Assembly (NCBI GenBank): GCA_034620365.1
Contig: JAQGEQ010000077.1
Coordinates: 1-64,000 of the forward strand
Direction: 5' to 3'
DNA: 64,000 nucleotides
DNA from: Pegea sp. RAD2-039
Taxonomy: Eukaryota; Chordata; Thaliacea; Salpida; Salpidae
Part shown: one piece after another, positions 46,002-58,100 of the stretch
Layout: every line of letters starts with the position of its first letter
Numbering within the stretch: the stretch's first letter is position 1
Position numbers and translations under genes: made by a program
The notes under the pieces: generated by a model
What the model saw: only the letters and a program-made list of their open reading frames with translations
Database searches by the model: none
Told to the model about the DNA's origin: nothing

Positions 46002-47908
46002 TTAAGAGCCTAGACAACATTCGTCTTCAAATTCAGGTTGAGTGATAAGTACGTGTGAGATCGAAGACACAAAATCTTCTATAGGACACAATACTGGAAG
46101 ACCAGGAAGATGACATTCTTTTCCCATGTACAAGATTCGAATAAATTTATTTGAATCTTCATTTTCAAGTAATTCTAAGATGATATGTGACGCGAATGGC
46201 GGCCAAGTGACGTCATCAACGCAAAAAGCGTCCAGAAGAGGAATCAGAGTTGTATCATGAGCTGAATATAAAAACATCTTTTTATTTTCATCTTTAAAGT
46301 TATCCAGAATCAATTGAAGAAGTCTCCCAATCCCTAGACGCAGGATTTTATCGCTGAAATTTCAAGTTTTAAAAATTTAATTTTTTGTTCTATTTTAGTT
46401 TAACATAAAAATTATTTTTAATTAAATAATAAATAAAACTTTTATATTTTCTAAATCTTTTACTTGTATCCTTTCCCGTTTCCACAGAAGACATGATTCA
46501 TCACTTTAAGAGCTCCTTCTTCGAGAAGTTTATGCAAATGAGGATCATTATATTGAGGAGGAAGCGATCCGTGGACAAGATGAGAAAAGATGAAATCTCG
46601 CGCAAGCACGATATGGAAAGAATCTTCTTTAACTCCTAGAAGTTTCTGGATTTCTTCACTCTGAAAGAAATCTAAGTCTTCATCACAAAATCCTCATCAC
46701 GTGATCCTCACCAGCTTTTCCACGCCTTCGATCACGTTGGGGGATTCCCAGCATGTAGATGAAATTACTTTCAGATAATTACAAGTTTTGAAATTTGGAA
46801 TTAAAATTTCGTCTTCATCTTTTCTTACATGAATCGGAACTGCAACTTTCTGATTCGGGAAAAGCCCTGAAATAAAAAGAATCTTTTTAAGTTTTGGAAT
46901 TTGAATATTAGCTGATAAAACTCCTAAAAAAAATTGTTTATAAACAACCACCAAAAGTAGGTGCTAGAAGCAATCTATAGCATCTGCTAGAAGCAAGTGA
47001 GTCCTCAGCATCTTTGATCACTAAGACTTGTTTCAAGATAAATTTTCTTGACTTAGTTTGTTAGTCGAGGAGTTTTCACAAGTCAAGGTGCTAGACCAAC
47101 TTTACCAAGAATTTGATGAGACAGAAAGTTGTAAAAAGTTTTTAATTAATTTGTTGCCAACTAGAAAGTCGAATTGAACCTCTTATAAAAAGAAAAATTA
47201 GCTTCAAAGAAAAGAAATCTCTCAAAACTTTTTTGCATCTCACTGAAGGTTTTGTTTTTTAACATCACTCAAAACACATTTTCTCAGCAGAAGTAGGCTC
47301 CCAAGAAGCACTTTAAACCACTTAGTAAATTTTAGGGAATATTTTAGATGATAAGGTGATAAATATAAATTTAAGTTTTCAATTTGATGGAAAGTTTTTA
47401 TAAAACTAATTTGAAATATTTTAAGAATGAAATTTTGAACAAAAATTGAACCTGAAAGTAAACATCTTGCGGATTCAACAGTCCTCTTCATCTTTGTAGA
47501 TCTTATAAAGACTTCTTCTGAATATTCATCAGATAAAAGCTGATCTTTATAACGACTTCTTAGCTCACATCCAAGTTCAAATAATTGCTGAGCTCCAAGA
47601 GATGTTAGTTGGCCATGAAAACTATCTTTTGATCCTTTTAAATCTTCACAAAACTCTTCTCCATCAAGATCAAAGAGTTTATAGGGTATAAAAGTATGAA
47701 ATTGATGTGTCAGAATATTTCCTTCATTAATAATCTGGGGCATATAAGTCGGGGTTGCAATAGGTGTTCTTGCTCCATGTCTAAAAACAACTTGAACCTG
47801 TTTCAAAGTTAGTTTTTCTGATTCTTTTGCATAAGATCTGATCTTTGAAAGTTTCAAATAACAAAATCCGCCAACTAAACAGCTTCCAATAAAACTTAAT
47901 TTTGTCAT
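46002..47908 (-). CDS. ACP6: Lysophosphatidic acid phosphatase type 6
   Basis: Histidine acid phosphatase that hydrolyses lysophosphatidic acid, mitochondrial in mammals. Four exons: 47908-47452, 46866-46712, 46660-46464, 46353-46002, giving 386 residues (human about 428). An N-terminal hydrophobic segment (about 4-18) is followed by the catalytic VVFRHGARTP (RHGAR about 43-47), QLTSLGAQQLFELG, EVFIRSTKMKRTVESARCLL, and near the end the proton-donor motif SAHDTT (AHD about 301-303) in MFLYSAHDTTLIPLL, then WPPFA. The order and spacing match ACP6 better than prostatic or lysosomal acid phosphatases. Intron 1 (585 bp) contains element copy C. An acceptor (TTATTTTTATAG) lies only 4 nt before the ATG. 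Confidence 0.93.
46933..47106 (+). repeat. Composite satellite element, copy C (minimal form)
   Basis: Has the left motif (TTGTTTATAAACAACCACCA), two degenerate units in place of an array (GCATCTGCTAGAAGCAAGTG) and about 90 bp of the right flank (AAGACTTGTTTCAAGATAAA to GTCAAGGTGCTAGACCAACT). Same orientation as copy A. In ACP6 intron 1. Confidence 0.9.
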
Positions 47909-47912
47909 TTTT

Positions 47913-48745
47913 CTATAAAAATAAATTCTTTAATTTCAAAGTATTTATAAATTCAATTTTTGGGGATTTGAAAAGTTATTTTTTTAATTTAATCAATAAT
48001 AAAAACTTTTTTAAGTTTTAAAATTCAGTTTTACACTTAAAGTTTTCCTACAATTAAAATAAAACTGAAAAAATTAAAAACATTTAATTAAAACTATATT
48101 TAAACTAAAAATATAAAATTAAAAACTTTCTTTAACTGGAAAAGTACAAAATATTCGAAAATATTTCTTTAGATTTCAAATCAACAATATTTTGAGAAGT
48201 GAAAATTTCATTTTAAAGTTCAGTCTTCAAAAAGTTTCAACTTTTATTTTTTTAATGTTTTTTTTTTCAATTAAAAAACAATCTAAATTGCATCAACTAA
48301 TTAAAGTACATTTCTTTTATTTGTTTATATATTGTTTTAATCGCTAATTAAAAAGTTCTACAAAAATCCTTCAAAAAGTTAAACAAAATTTTTTATTTTT
48401 GTTAAAATATTTTAAATAAAACAGAAAAATTAAATTTCAGTTAAGTTTAAAAATTAAACAATTATTTGAATTAATTTTTAAATATTTTACTATTACATAT
48501 TCTATTATCTAAAATAATTTTATATGTTTTTGGTATTTTCTAAACTCAACAAAATTTAATGATATTTAAACGCATCTTAAGTGAAGATTTTTAACTCATT
48601 AAATTTTATTTAACTTATAAAGCATTTCCTTCAATAAAAACTGTACAAAAGTTAAAAATGTAAAAAAAATGAGAAAAAGGTTAATGAAAAAATTATTTTG
48701 GCGCAAAAAGTTTTTGAGACACAAAATCAGGATTTGATCGTAATC
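47913..48745. other. AT-rich spacer between SLC44A1 and ACP6
   Basis: No gene, RNA or tandem repeat recognised. Confidence 0.7.
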
Positions 48746-51700
48746 TCAGTTCATTAATTCAATTTCTTCATTTTTTCCGTCCAGTTTATCGAGATGATGA
48801 CTTCCTTTCTTCACATAAGCCTGAAAAGAAAAGAAATTATCGACAAAAGCTGAAAGTAAATAAACTGACCATCAAAGTTTTAGACATGAAATATTGCTTT
48901 TCGAGAGAACCATCATTCACTCTACAATCTTCACAAAAACATAAAAACAAAGTGTCAATACACATCCCGTATATAGTCAAGAAGCAGGAAGCTACTAAAT
49001 ACGAGAATATGAAGACAACAGCTATTGGTGCAGCTACATAATGTACTTCAGGATAACCTCTAAGTACAAACACTCCGCAAATAGCGGCTGTAATCACAGC
49101 AACAAGGAGCTTTCCTGTAAAAGAAAACGTTAGAAAAGGATCGACAAAATGTTTGAGCTTGACCGAGAAAAAGAATAAATGTCCCGAGAGAGTTGATAGT
49201 TGCGACACGAAGTGGATTTGACAAAATGGTAGCAACAGCATCACAGGCTGATCGACAAAAGTTTGTTCCATTTATAGCAACCAATGAATAAGCATTCTGA
49301 AAAATGGTGAAATTAAAAAGTTGAAATTAAATTTTTTTCAGCTCACGTAATTTAAATATCGCAAAATTTTCTCTAGAATCCAAAGACAGCAAATACAACA
49401 TTTCAACAAAAACTTTGCCAAGAGATTTTCCTACAATCGAACATTGACGATTTATGCAAATGAGGTAGATATGTAAATTTACCGAATCTTTACATTTGTT
49501 GTAAATATAGGTGAGAATATAACGAGGTAAAGAAACTAAAACAATAAAAAATGCTCCAAAAGAACAAGAACCCAAATGATTTGTAATTAGTCGATTAATT
49601 GAAGATAAAACTGGATATCTTAAACTTTTCTTGTCCCTAACAACAAACATTTGGTTAGCAATCACTTAGCAAATCTACTGGTTACTAACCGCGCAAAATA
49701 CCAACTAGCAACAGCACCAGCGATAGTCATTTGTTGGCAAGCTAAAATAAACTCAGTAATCCAAAAAAGACCAATTAAATGATACCATCTCATATAAGTA
49801 ACCATCGAATTAGTTTGATAATCAACCCAACCACGATCCTTATCAATTAGAACTAAATCTCCTGAAAATCTTTAATCATCAATCGATCCAATCTTTACAT
49901 AACTTACCGCTAGTTGCTAAGCAACCAAATGCAATTAACCAAGCCAACCAGAAACAAATTAGAATCAAAAAAGTCCAAATTGGTTGTAAAAAAATTGAAG
50001 AAATTTCTGTTAAACATTTTCCGGCTTCATGAAATAATCCAACAACTAAGCCGACCCGTTTCCTCATCACTAGCATCAAAAGTAACAAAATCACCTAAAA
50101 AACATCCATCATTAGTTGCTAGGTAATATCTGGTTGCTAAGTAATATTTGGTTGCTAAGTAATATTTGGTTACTAAGTAATATTTGGTTGTTAGGTAATA
50201 TCTGGTTGCTAAGTAATATTTGGTTGCTAGGTAATATTTGGTTGCTAGGTAATATTTGGTTGCTAAGTAATATTTGGTTGCTAAGTAATATTTGGTTGTT
50301 AGGTAATATCTGGTTGCTAAGTAATATTTGGTTGCTAGGTAATATTTGGTTGTTAGGTAATATCTGGTTGCTAGGTAATATTTGGTTGCTAAGTAATATT
50401 TGGTTGCTCAGTAATATTTGGTTGCTAGGTAATATCTGGTTGCTAAGTAATATTTGGTTGCTAGGTAATATCTGGTTGCTAAGTAATATTTGGTTGCTAG
50501 GTAATATTTGGTTGCTAGGTAATATTTGGTTGTTAGGTAATATCTGGTTGCTAGGTAATATTTGGTTGTTAGGTAATATCTGGTTGCTAAGTAATATTTG
50601 GTTGCTAGGTAATATTTGGTTGTTAGGTAATATCTGGTTGCTAAGTAATATTTGGTTGCTAAGTAATATTTGGTTACTAAGTAATATTTGGTTGTTAGGT
50701 AATATCTGGTTGCTAAGTAATATTTGGTTGCTAGGTAATATCTGGTTGCTAAGTAATATTTGGTTGCTATGTAATATCTGGTTGCTAGGTAATATTTGGT
50801 TGCTAAGTAATATTTGGTTGCTAAGTAATATTTGGTTGCTAGGTAATATCTGGTTGCTAAGTAATATTTGGTTGCTAAGTAATATTTGGTTGTTAGGTAA
50901 TATCTGGTTGCTAGGTAATATTTGGTTGCTAAGTAATATTTGGTTGTTAGGTAATATCTGGTTGCTAGGTAATATTTGGTTGCTAAGTAATATTTGGTTG
51001 CTAAGTAATATTTGGTTGCTAGGTAATATCTGGTTGCTAAGTAATATTTGGTTGCTAGGTAATATCTGGTTGCTAAGTAATATTTGGTTGCTAGGTAATA
51101 TCTGGTTGCTAAGTAATATTTGGTTGCTAGGTAATATTTGGTTGTTAGGTAATATCTGGTTGCTAAGTAATATTTGGTTGCTAGGTAATATTTGGTTGTT
51201 AGGTAATATCTGGTTGCTAAGTAATATTTGGTTGCTAAGTAATATTTGGTTGCTAAGTAATATTTGGTTGCTAGGTAATATCTGGTTGCTAAGTAACATT
51301 TGGTAACTAAGTAACATCTGGTTGTGGGTTAACTTACTGTGCCGATTGTAGCAGCTATAGAATATCCGAGAAATGCTTTACTGTCATCTCCAACACTTAG
51401 GGTTACATTCAATTTTTGCAAATAAACTTTCTGTTCTGAAGAAGCCCAAACCCACCACATTAAACCAGTTCCACCTGTAAAACGCTTATGACGTCATTTA
51501 CGCGATAATGTCGTCACTGAATACCAATTGAAGCGATAGCAAGAACAACATTGATAATCATAACCACAAATGATGCCCAAAATCGTATCAATATCACCAT
51601 GACAACCGATAACACTGCAACAATATGATGCCACAAACATATGAGGTGATGACGTCATGGCTTACGAAATGCAGCGAAACAGAGAGCGATGATAGCACTT

Positions 51701-52510
51701 CTTGTGACGTAAATGTCAGCGATAATTCGACTCATGACGTCATAATAATCAAGTTGAGAAATTGCAAAGTAAATGAAGTCTGGAAGAAAATCCGGAAGAC
51801 ATCGTGCAAATAATGATGAGCTGATGACGTCATTATTAAGTTAACAGAAAAATGATGACGTCATCAACTGACCTTCGAGGTACTGGTAATACTGGACAAG
51901 GACCTGTCATTGATGACGTCATTGATGTATAGGTATCAGGAGTGACGTCATAATCGCATAAATGACTCGAAGACTTCAACGCAAACTCTTTAACTTCCTG
52001 CAAATGATGACGTCAAGATGATAACCTCATCACTTTAATGATGACGTCACAACTACCTCAATTGTATCTAGATTATGATCTGGACATTTTTCAACACAAA
52101 TCTTTAAAGATTTTGGAGGGTCCCGAAAATCCATGAAAAAGACAAATCTACAACAATGACGTCATCACTGACAAGTTAGTGAGTGACGTCATCACTAACT
52201 TTTTGCCGAGTAAATTCAGTCCTGATTTTGAATGATTTGTAATTTGGTGGTTTACATGGTTACAAATGTTGCCAAAACTGTCCCAACCGAAAACTAACCG
52301 GTCAGCTGCTCCACTTAAAACTGAAAATATTCCAAGCAATATCTACAAAACAAATTGTCAAATTTCGACCACCAAAAAATAGGTGGTTACCATGCCAACA
52401 AAAAACAAGGTGAAAATCGCGAGTGGTATGACGTCAGTGCAGCTTCGCGTTTCCAGGGGTCGCCATTTTTGATTGCGGCCACTAGAGGGCTTGTCACAAC
52501 AACAACTCAT
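48746..52510 (-). CDS. SLC44A1: Choline transporter-like protein 1
   Basis: Multi-pass choline/ethanolamine transporter of plasma and mitochondrial membranes. Fourteen exons: 52510-52391, 52342-52200, 52147-52057, 51997-51873, 51820-51666, 51614-51525, 51474-51338, 50094-49908, 49861-49690, 49636-49483, 49430-49347, 49296-49164, 49114-48870, 48820-48746, giving 636 residues (human about 657). The N terminus is MSCCCDKPS, with cysteines that could be acylated, then KWRPLETRSCTDVIPLAIF, matching CTL1. A Cys-containing extracellular region follows (CPVLPVP, LFARCLPDF). The membrane core includes GGTGLMWWVW, LMLVMRKRVGLVVGLFHEAGK, EFILACQQMTIAGAVASWYF, SINRLITNHLGS and the C-terminal INGTNFCRSACDA and DTLFLCFCED. 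Intron 7 is a 1.2-kb array. YJU2B ends 168 bp upstream on the same strand. Confidence 0.94.
50115..51320 (-). repeat. 18-bp minisatellite in SLC44A1 intron 7
   Basis: About 65 copies of the plus-strand unit GGTTGCTAAGTAATATTT, alternating with forms that have GG for AG or ATCT for ATTT. It fills the 1243-bp intron. Because 18 is a multiple of three and the unit lacks stops, it gives 400-residue open frames on both strands (NQILLS and WLLSNI hexapeptides), which are artefacts. Confidence 0.97.
52368..52387 (-). repeat. Hairpin at the SLC44A1 intron 1 donor, shared with the satellite element
   Basis: The plus-strand inverted repeat ACCACC-AAAAAATA-GGTGGT is the same motif as the junction of the 69-bp units in copy A (for example 26876-26895). 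On the sense strand it starts four bases into the 48-nt intron 1, right after the GTA of the donor. Confidence 0.8.
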
Positions 52511-52528
52511 TAAAAACTTGGCTAACAA

Positions 52529-52542
52529 CTGCGAGAAAAATG
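52529..52542 (-). other. Strong 3' splice acceptor upstream of the SLC44A1 start
   Basis: Sense-strand CATTTTTCTCGCAG ends 18 nt before the ATG, within the 168-bp gap to the upstream YJU2B stop. Candidate trans-splice site or 5'UTR intron end. Confidence 0.5.
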
Positions 52543-52678
52543 ATGACGTCATCAATAACAAAAAAAACTCATGATGAGGTCATCAATAACGATCGAGCTC
52601 ATGACGTCATAACAAAAAATAGTTTAAATAAAAATACAAAAAAAGAGTTTTCGAGGAAACGCGTATTCAATGACGTCA

Positions 52679-54111
52679 TCAGTCTGTGTCGTCGTCTGAG
52701 GAGTAATCGACGAGACGAAGCTTCTTCTTCTGAGGATCTTTATTCTTTGGGATGACTAAGATCTTCTTTTTAAGAGGAGTTTTTACAGAAACTGAAGAAG
52801 ATCTTTTTGAAAGGATTTGAACAACTTTGGACTTTGGATCTTCTTTCTTCTGGAAGATCGGTTCTTCCAAGATTGACTTTCGGAGCTGTTCCGGTGTCTT
52901 GGTAGATGCTGAAAAATCAGATGAAGATCAAAAGATCAGAAAGAGATGTGATGAAGACTAACTTTTTACAGGGAGATATTTATAGAATTTTGACATTTTT
53001 ATATCTTCATCATTTACATCAAGTAACTGAATCTTTGAATCTCCGAAAAACTTCTTTTTTAAATTATCTTTTTGTTCCAATTTCTACAAAGAATAAATTT
53101 GAAGATAAAAATGATCTTTTGGTGACGCAGACCTTTTTCTCTTCCCGAAAACTTTTACGAAGAGTCCTATGAAGAAGAAAGTCCTCTTTCATCAAATCTG
53201 CAGAGTCTTTGATTTCTTGAAGAGTGGGAAGACTCATCTTCATCTTTTCAACATCATTTTTTTCATGTTCCAACTTAAACATCGGATCACTCATCAACTT
53301 CTTCTTCACATCATGATCTGTTCATCACCTGATTACATCACGTCATCTGTGACGTCATCACTCACCCGTTGTGAGGATTTGTTCATTTTTTTCCATGTCC
53401 CATCGTTCTTCCTTCCTTCGAGCTCCACTGAGAATCTTGTAATCACAATTTGCTGGATCTGTTTGGATCTCGAAATATTGATCACATAAATGACATTTCA
53501 TTCGGAATTTGTAAATGATTGTCGTGTAGTATTTGCCAATCTGAGGATCAGAAGATCTTTAGAAGACCAGAAGAATAAAAGAAGATCACAAGAAGATCAG
53601 AAGAAGATTAGAAAAAGATCAGAAGAAGAACAGGTGAAGGGTTTATTCAATAACTTTTTTATTTTTAAATATTCATTTTTCATTTTTAAAATCGAAATTG
53701 ATTAACAAATAATTTAATTTATAATAATTACAAACAAATATATTGAGTAAATTTTTGAACAAACTTTTTTCTTTTCAGCATTATATCTAACACCCATTCC
53801 TATATGACTATTACAGCCCTCACACCAGATATTATAAGGCATTTCAAATCTAATAATCAAAATTCCCTGAAAAAAATCTTTTAATAAAAATTTTAATTTC
53901 AACTTTTAAAACCTGTGAAATTTTGCTAGCTCTTTCTCTAAGAGGATGAACTCCATGATAACGATCCAAATTCCCATGCTTCTTGTAATCGAAATCTGGT
54001 GGATAATATTTATTCACACCCTTTCTTTCACCCTGAAGATAAATGAATTATTTTCATAAACAAATTTTTAATATTTTCAAAATAGTTGTAATTGAAATAT
54101 TTTTTTACCAT
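52679..54111 (-). CDS. YJU2B: CWC16/YJU2-family splicing factor, CCDC130 type
   Basis: Relative of the step I splicing factor Yju2/Cwc16; the CCDC130 subfamily is nuclear and less studied. Seven coding exons: 54111-54109, 54032-53913, 53866-53765, 53540-53366, 53317-53133, 53083-52963, 52908-52679, giving 311 residues. The N terminus is (M)GERKGVNKYYPPDFDYKKHG, followed by HPLRERA and RFEMPYNIWCEGC. Two C-X2-C pairs (about 56/59 and 91/94) form the family zinc ribbon. Then TDPANCDYKILSGARRKEERWD, PMFKLEHEKND and a basic tail ending VDYSSDDDTD. The GERKGVNKYYPPDF start and acidic end are CCDC130-like rather than CCDC94-like. The first coding exon is only the ATG itself, spliced in phase 0. SLC44A1 starts 168 bp downstream. 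Confidence 0.93.
53543..53635 (-). repeat. AGAAGATC array in YJU2B intron 3
   Basis: Several degenerate copies of AGAAGATCAGA on the plus strand, pyrimidine-rich on the sense strand, ending directly at the acceptor of the exon that starts at 53540. Confidence 0.85.
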
Positions 54112-55178
54112 TTTATGATGTTTAAAAGCTTCGAAAAGTTTATTGAAGAAATACTCTTGAATAAAAAACCAAATGTAAAAGTTCAATTTGGAAATTAAAG
54201 TTTTTAAATCTAATTGAAGAAGAAAAACATTTAAAAATTTAATTAATTTTTAAAATATCTAAGTTTTTAATAAAATAAATATCTAAAACATTATTAATAA
54301 TTAAAAAAGAAATTTAAAAAGGAGATTTTCTATCTAAAAATTCAGAATTACTTCTTTAGGAAAGTTTATTTACAAAGCATAAAATAAAAAGTAGAAAATT
54401 TGGCGTGTTTTCATTATGACTTTAAAATATTTTTAATTATTTTAGTTAGCTATTTAACTAAATTACTAAAACTTTTTTGTAATAAAAAAAATTTATAACT
54501 GTTTTAAAAAAGTATATAAGCAAGAAATAGTTAGTAAAAAATATTATAAATATTAAACATTTTTTAGTTTAAACTTTAAAAAGTGAACATTTTTTGAATG
54601 GTTAAAATTTTTTTTAAGTTGTTATTAAATTTTTTTATCTTAAAATTGAAAATATTTCAGAACAATAAAAAGACTGATTTTATAAATTTTTCTGTAGTTT
54701 AAAAATATATTTCTATTATTATTATCACAAGAGGTCGTTTGAACTGATTTTAAGTTATTGAAAAAGGGCAATTTTTTTGACACTAATTTTTATAATACAC
54801 TTTTCGCCCAATTTTTATGCAAAACTTTTCATCTTAATATTTGTTTTGATTTCATGAAAAAAATATTTAAATTTTTTTATATTTTATATATAAAAAGATT
54901 CGTTAATTTATTAGATTGATTTTCACAAGTTTTCTTAAAATTCTGATTTTTTAAATAAATTATTTCTAATTTAATCTTTTCTAATGGTTTTTATTTATTA
55001 GAAATTGTTTTTGAGTTCAGAAAATTTTGCTTTTTATAAAAGCTGGTTTTATGATATTTCCTATTTTTATCTTAAAAAAAGTTTTATAAATTGAACTTTA
55101 ATCTGTTTGTAAATTTCATATTAAATAGGTTCAAATTTTACTTAAAGCAAATAATTATTTGAGATTTATAATTATTAT
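54112..55178. other. AT-rich intergenic space between divergent YJU2B and ARMC8
   Basis: About 1.07 kb that should hold both promoters. No TATA-like or octamer element can be singled out from the A/T background. Confidence 0.6.
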
Positions 55179-58100
55179 ATGATTATGGAAGTAATTACTG
55201 AAGAAATTTTACAGGTAATCAAAAAACTAAATAAAGTAATTTCAACTAACTTTTTATTTTTAAAGGAATCATCATTTTATATTCAACAAATTCATGAAAA
55301 TGAAGAAGTAACAGTTTTAAATGGTCTTCGGCATATAAAAAACTTAGTTATTGGCAACAACAGACATAAATTTCATTTCTTATCAATTGGGATAGTATCT
55401 AGGTTTCTTTCTCAACAAGTTTTATTTAATTTAAATTTTAAAATTTTTTTAGATTAGTTTCCTTGATCAATTCAAATTCTTATAGTAATGAAGTCAAACT
55501 ACAATGTGTTGTCATAATTGGCAGTTTTGCCAAAAAAACAGAGAATATGAAAAGTTTGTTAAATTATGATGTAATTAACAGCCTCTTCAACCAATTGTCA
55601 ACTGATGATGAAATGTGAGTTGAAAATTTCATTTTAAATTTATTTCTAAATAATTTGATTTTTAGATATTATGAAAGTTGCCTCCGTAGTCTGCGTACAA
55701 TCATTCTATCAAAAAATTGTTTGATTGAAAATAATATTATTGATAAAATCTCAGCAGCCATTGAAATGATTTTTAAAAAAATTCAAATTTCTTCTTATAT
55801 AGAGGAATATACTTGTGAAATTATAACAGCGTGTTGTCAGGTTATCTTCAAGTTAAAATGATAAATCTTCCAAGAGATTTTTACTTTTAATATTTTGTAG
55901 ATACCTGATTATCAGTTTATTTTTTCAACTATTCAAGCCATCCATTCTCTTTGTGTCTTAATGATGTCTTCTAGGAAAAGAATCGAAATTAAATCCACAG
56001 AAGCTCTTACAGCTCTTTGTTATAATAATCCACCAGCAGCAGAAATGGTTTTAAATGGTAACTTCATGATCTAATCTTCATCTTCTGATCTTCATCTTTT
56101 GATCCTCGTTTCCTGATCTTCACCTTTTGATTCTTATCATTTATATTCTGACCTTCATCTTCTGAACTTCATCTTCTGACCTTTATCTTCTGATCTTCAT
56201 CTTCTGATCTTCATCTTCTGATCTTCATATTCTGATCTTCATCTTCTCAATTTCATCTTCTCATCTTTAGTATCCATCAACGAAACGCGAATTATCGATA
56301 AGCTCTCATCAATGATGTCCCGTTGCCAACCAACAAACATTCAGCTTCAAGCAGCTTGTTGCGTCACAAACATCTATCGCTGTGACGTCATGAACGCTTC
56401 ACATGAACACATCGTCTTCTACAAAGTAAATTGATGATGACGTCACTACCGCGACATACTAACGCGATTTATACGATGCAGACGATGCCTTGTTTGGTTC
56501 GTATGTGTGAGCCCAGTCGCGATAGCAACGAGCGCATCATCGGCGCAAGAACAATCGCGCATCTAGTAGAGAGCGAATTACGTCTTCAAAAGCTCGCTTA
56601 TATTTGTGAACAATTCCCGGATAAATTGGATAGCTTCTTCCAACGAAGAGGGTTTATTACATTTGATAATAAACAATCTGATGCATCTCATAAAAATATC
56701 TCGGATCATTTAAAGACTTCGGCGTTTCTTGCATATGCAGCGATTCTATCAAATGATGAAGATCTCAGAAAATGTATCACTTCAGACTTTCTCGTAAGAA
56801 GATTAATTGAAGGTCTTGACAACGATAAAGAAGAAGTAAGTTGCTAAGTGGTTGTTAACTAGTTGCTAAGTGGTTGTTAACTAGTTGCTAAGTTGTTGTT
56901 AACTAGTTGTTAAGTGGTTGTTAACTAGTTGCTAAGTGGTTGTTAACTAGTTGCTAAGTGGTTGTTAACTGGTTGCTAAGTGGTTGTTAACAAGTTGCTA
57001 AGTGGTTGTTAACTAGGTGCTAAGTGGCTGTTAACTAGTTGCTAAGTTGTTGTTAACTAGTTGCTAAGTGGTTGTTAACTAGGTGCTAAGTGCTTGTTAA
57101 CTAGTTGTTAAGTGGTTGTTAACTAGCTGCTAGGTGGTTGCTAACTAGTTGCTAAGTTGTTGTTAACTAGTTGTTAAGTGGTTGTTAACTAGTTGCTAAG
57201 TGGTTGTTAACTAGTTGCTAAGTTGTTGTTAACTAGCTGCTAGGTGGTTGCTAACTAGTTGCTAAGTTGTTGTTAACTAGTTGTTAAGTGGTTGTTAACT
57301 AGTTGCTAAGTGGTTGTTAACTGGTTGCTAAGTGGTTGTTAACAAGTTGCTAAGTGGTTGTTAACTAGGTGCTAAGTGGCTGTTAACTAGTTGCTAAGTG
57401 GTTTTTAACTAGTTGCTAAGTTGTTAACTAGTTGCTAGGTGGTTGTTTACTAGTTGCTAAGTGGTTGCTAACAAGTTGCTAAGTGGTTGTTAACTAGCTT
57501 CTAAGTGGTTGTTAACTAGTTGCTAAGTGGTTGTTAACTAGTTGCTAAGTGGTTGTTAACTAGTTGCTAGGTGGTTGTTTACTAGTTGCTAAGTGGTTGC
57601 TAACAAGTTGCTAAGTGGTTGTTAACTAGCTTCTAAGTGCTTGTTAACTATTTGCTAAGTGCTTGTTAACTAGTTGCTAAGTTGTTGTTAACTAGTTGCT
57701 AACTATTTGCTAAGTGCTTGCAAACTAGCTGCTAGGTGGTTGCTAACTAGCTGCTAAGTGGTTGCTAACTAGCTGCTAAGTGGTTGCTAACTAGTTGCTA
57801 ATTGGTTGCTGAGTGGTTGTTAACTATTTGCTAAGTGCTTGTTAACTAGTTGCTAAGTTGTTGTTAACTGGTTGCTAAGTGGTTGTTAACTAGTTGTTAA
57901 GTGGTTGTTAACTAGTTGTTAAGTTATTGCTAACTAGTTGCTAATTGGTTGCTGAGTGGTTGTTAACTAGCTGCTAAGTGGTTGCTAACTAGTTGCTAAG
58001 TGGTTGTTAACTAGTTGCTAAGTGGTTGTTAACTAGTTGCTAAGTGGTTGTTAACTATTTGCTCAGTGGTTGCTAACTAGTTGCTAAGTGCTTGCAAACT

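Noticed and set aside
50112..51317. Open frames of about 400 codons on both strands (NQILLS and WLLSNI repeats)
   Set aside because: The 18-bp unit has no stops in these frames; the array is an SLC44A1 intron.
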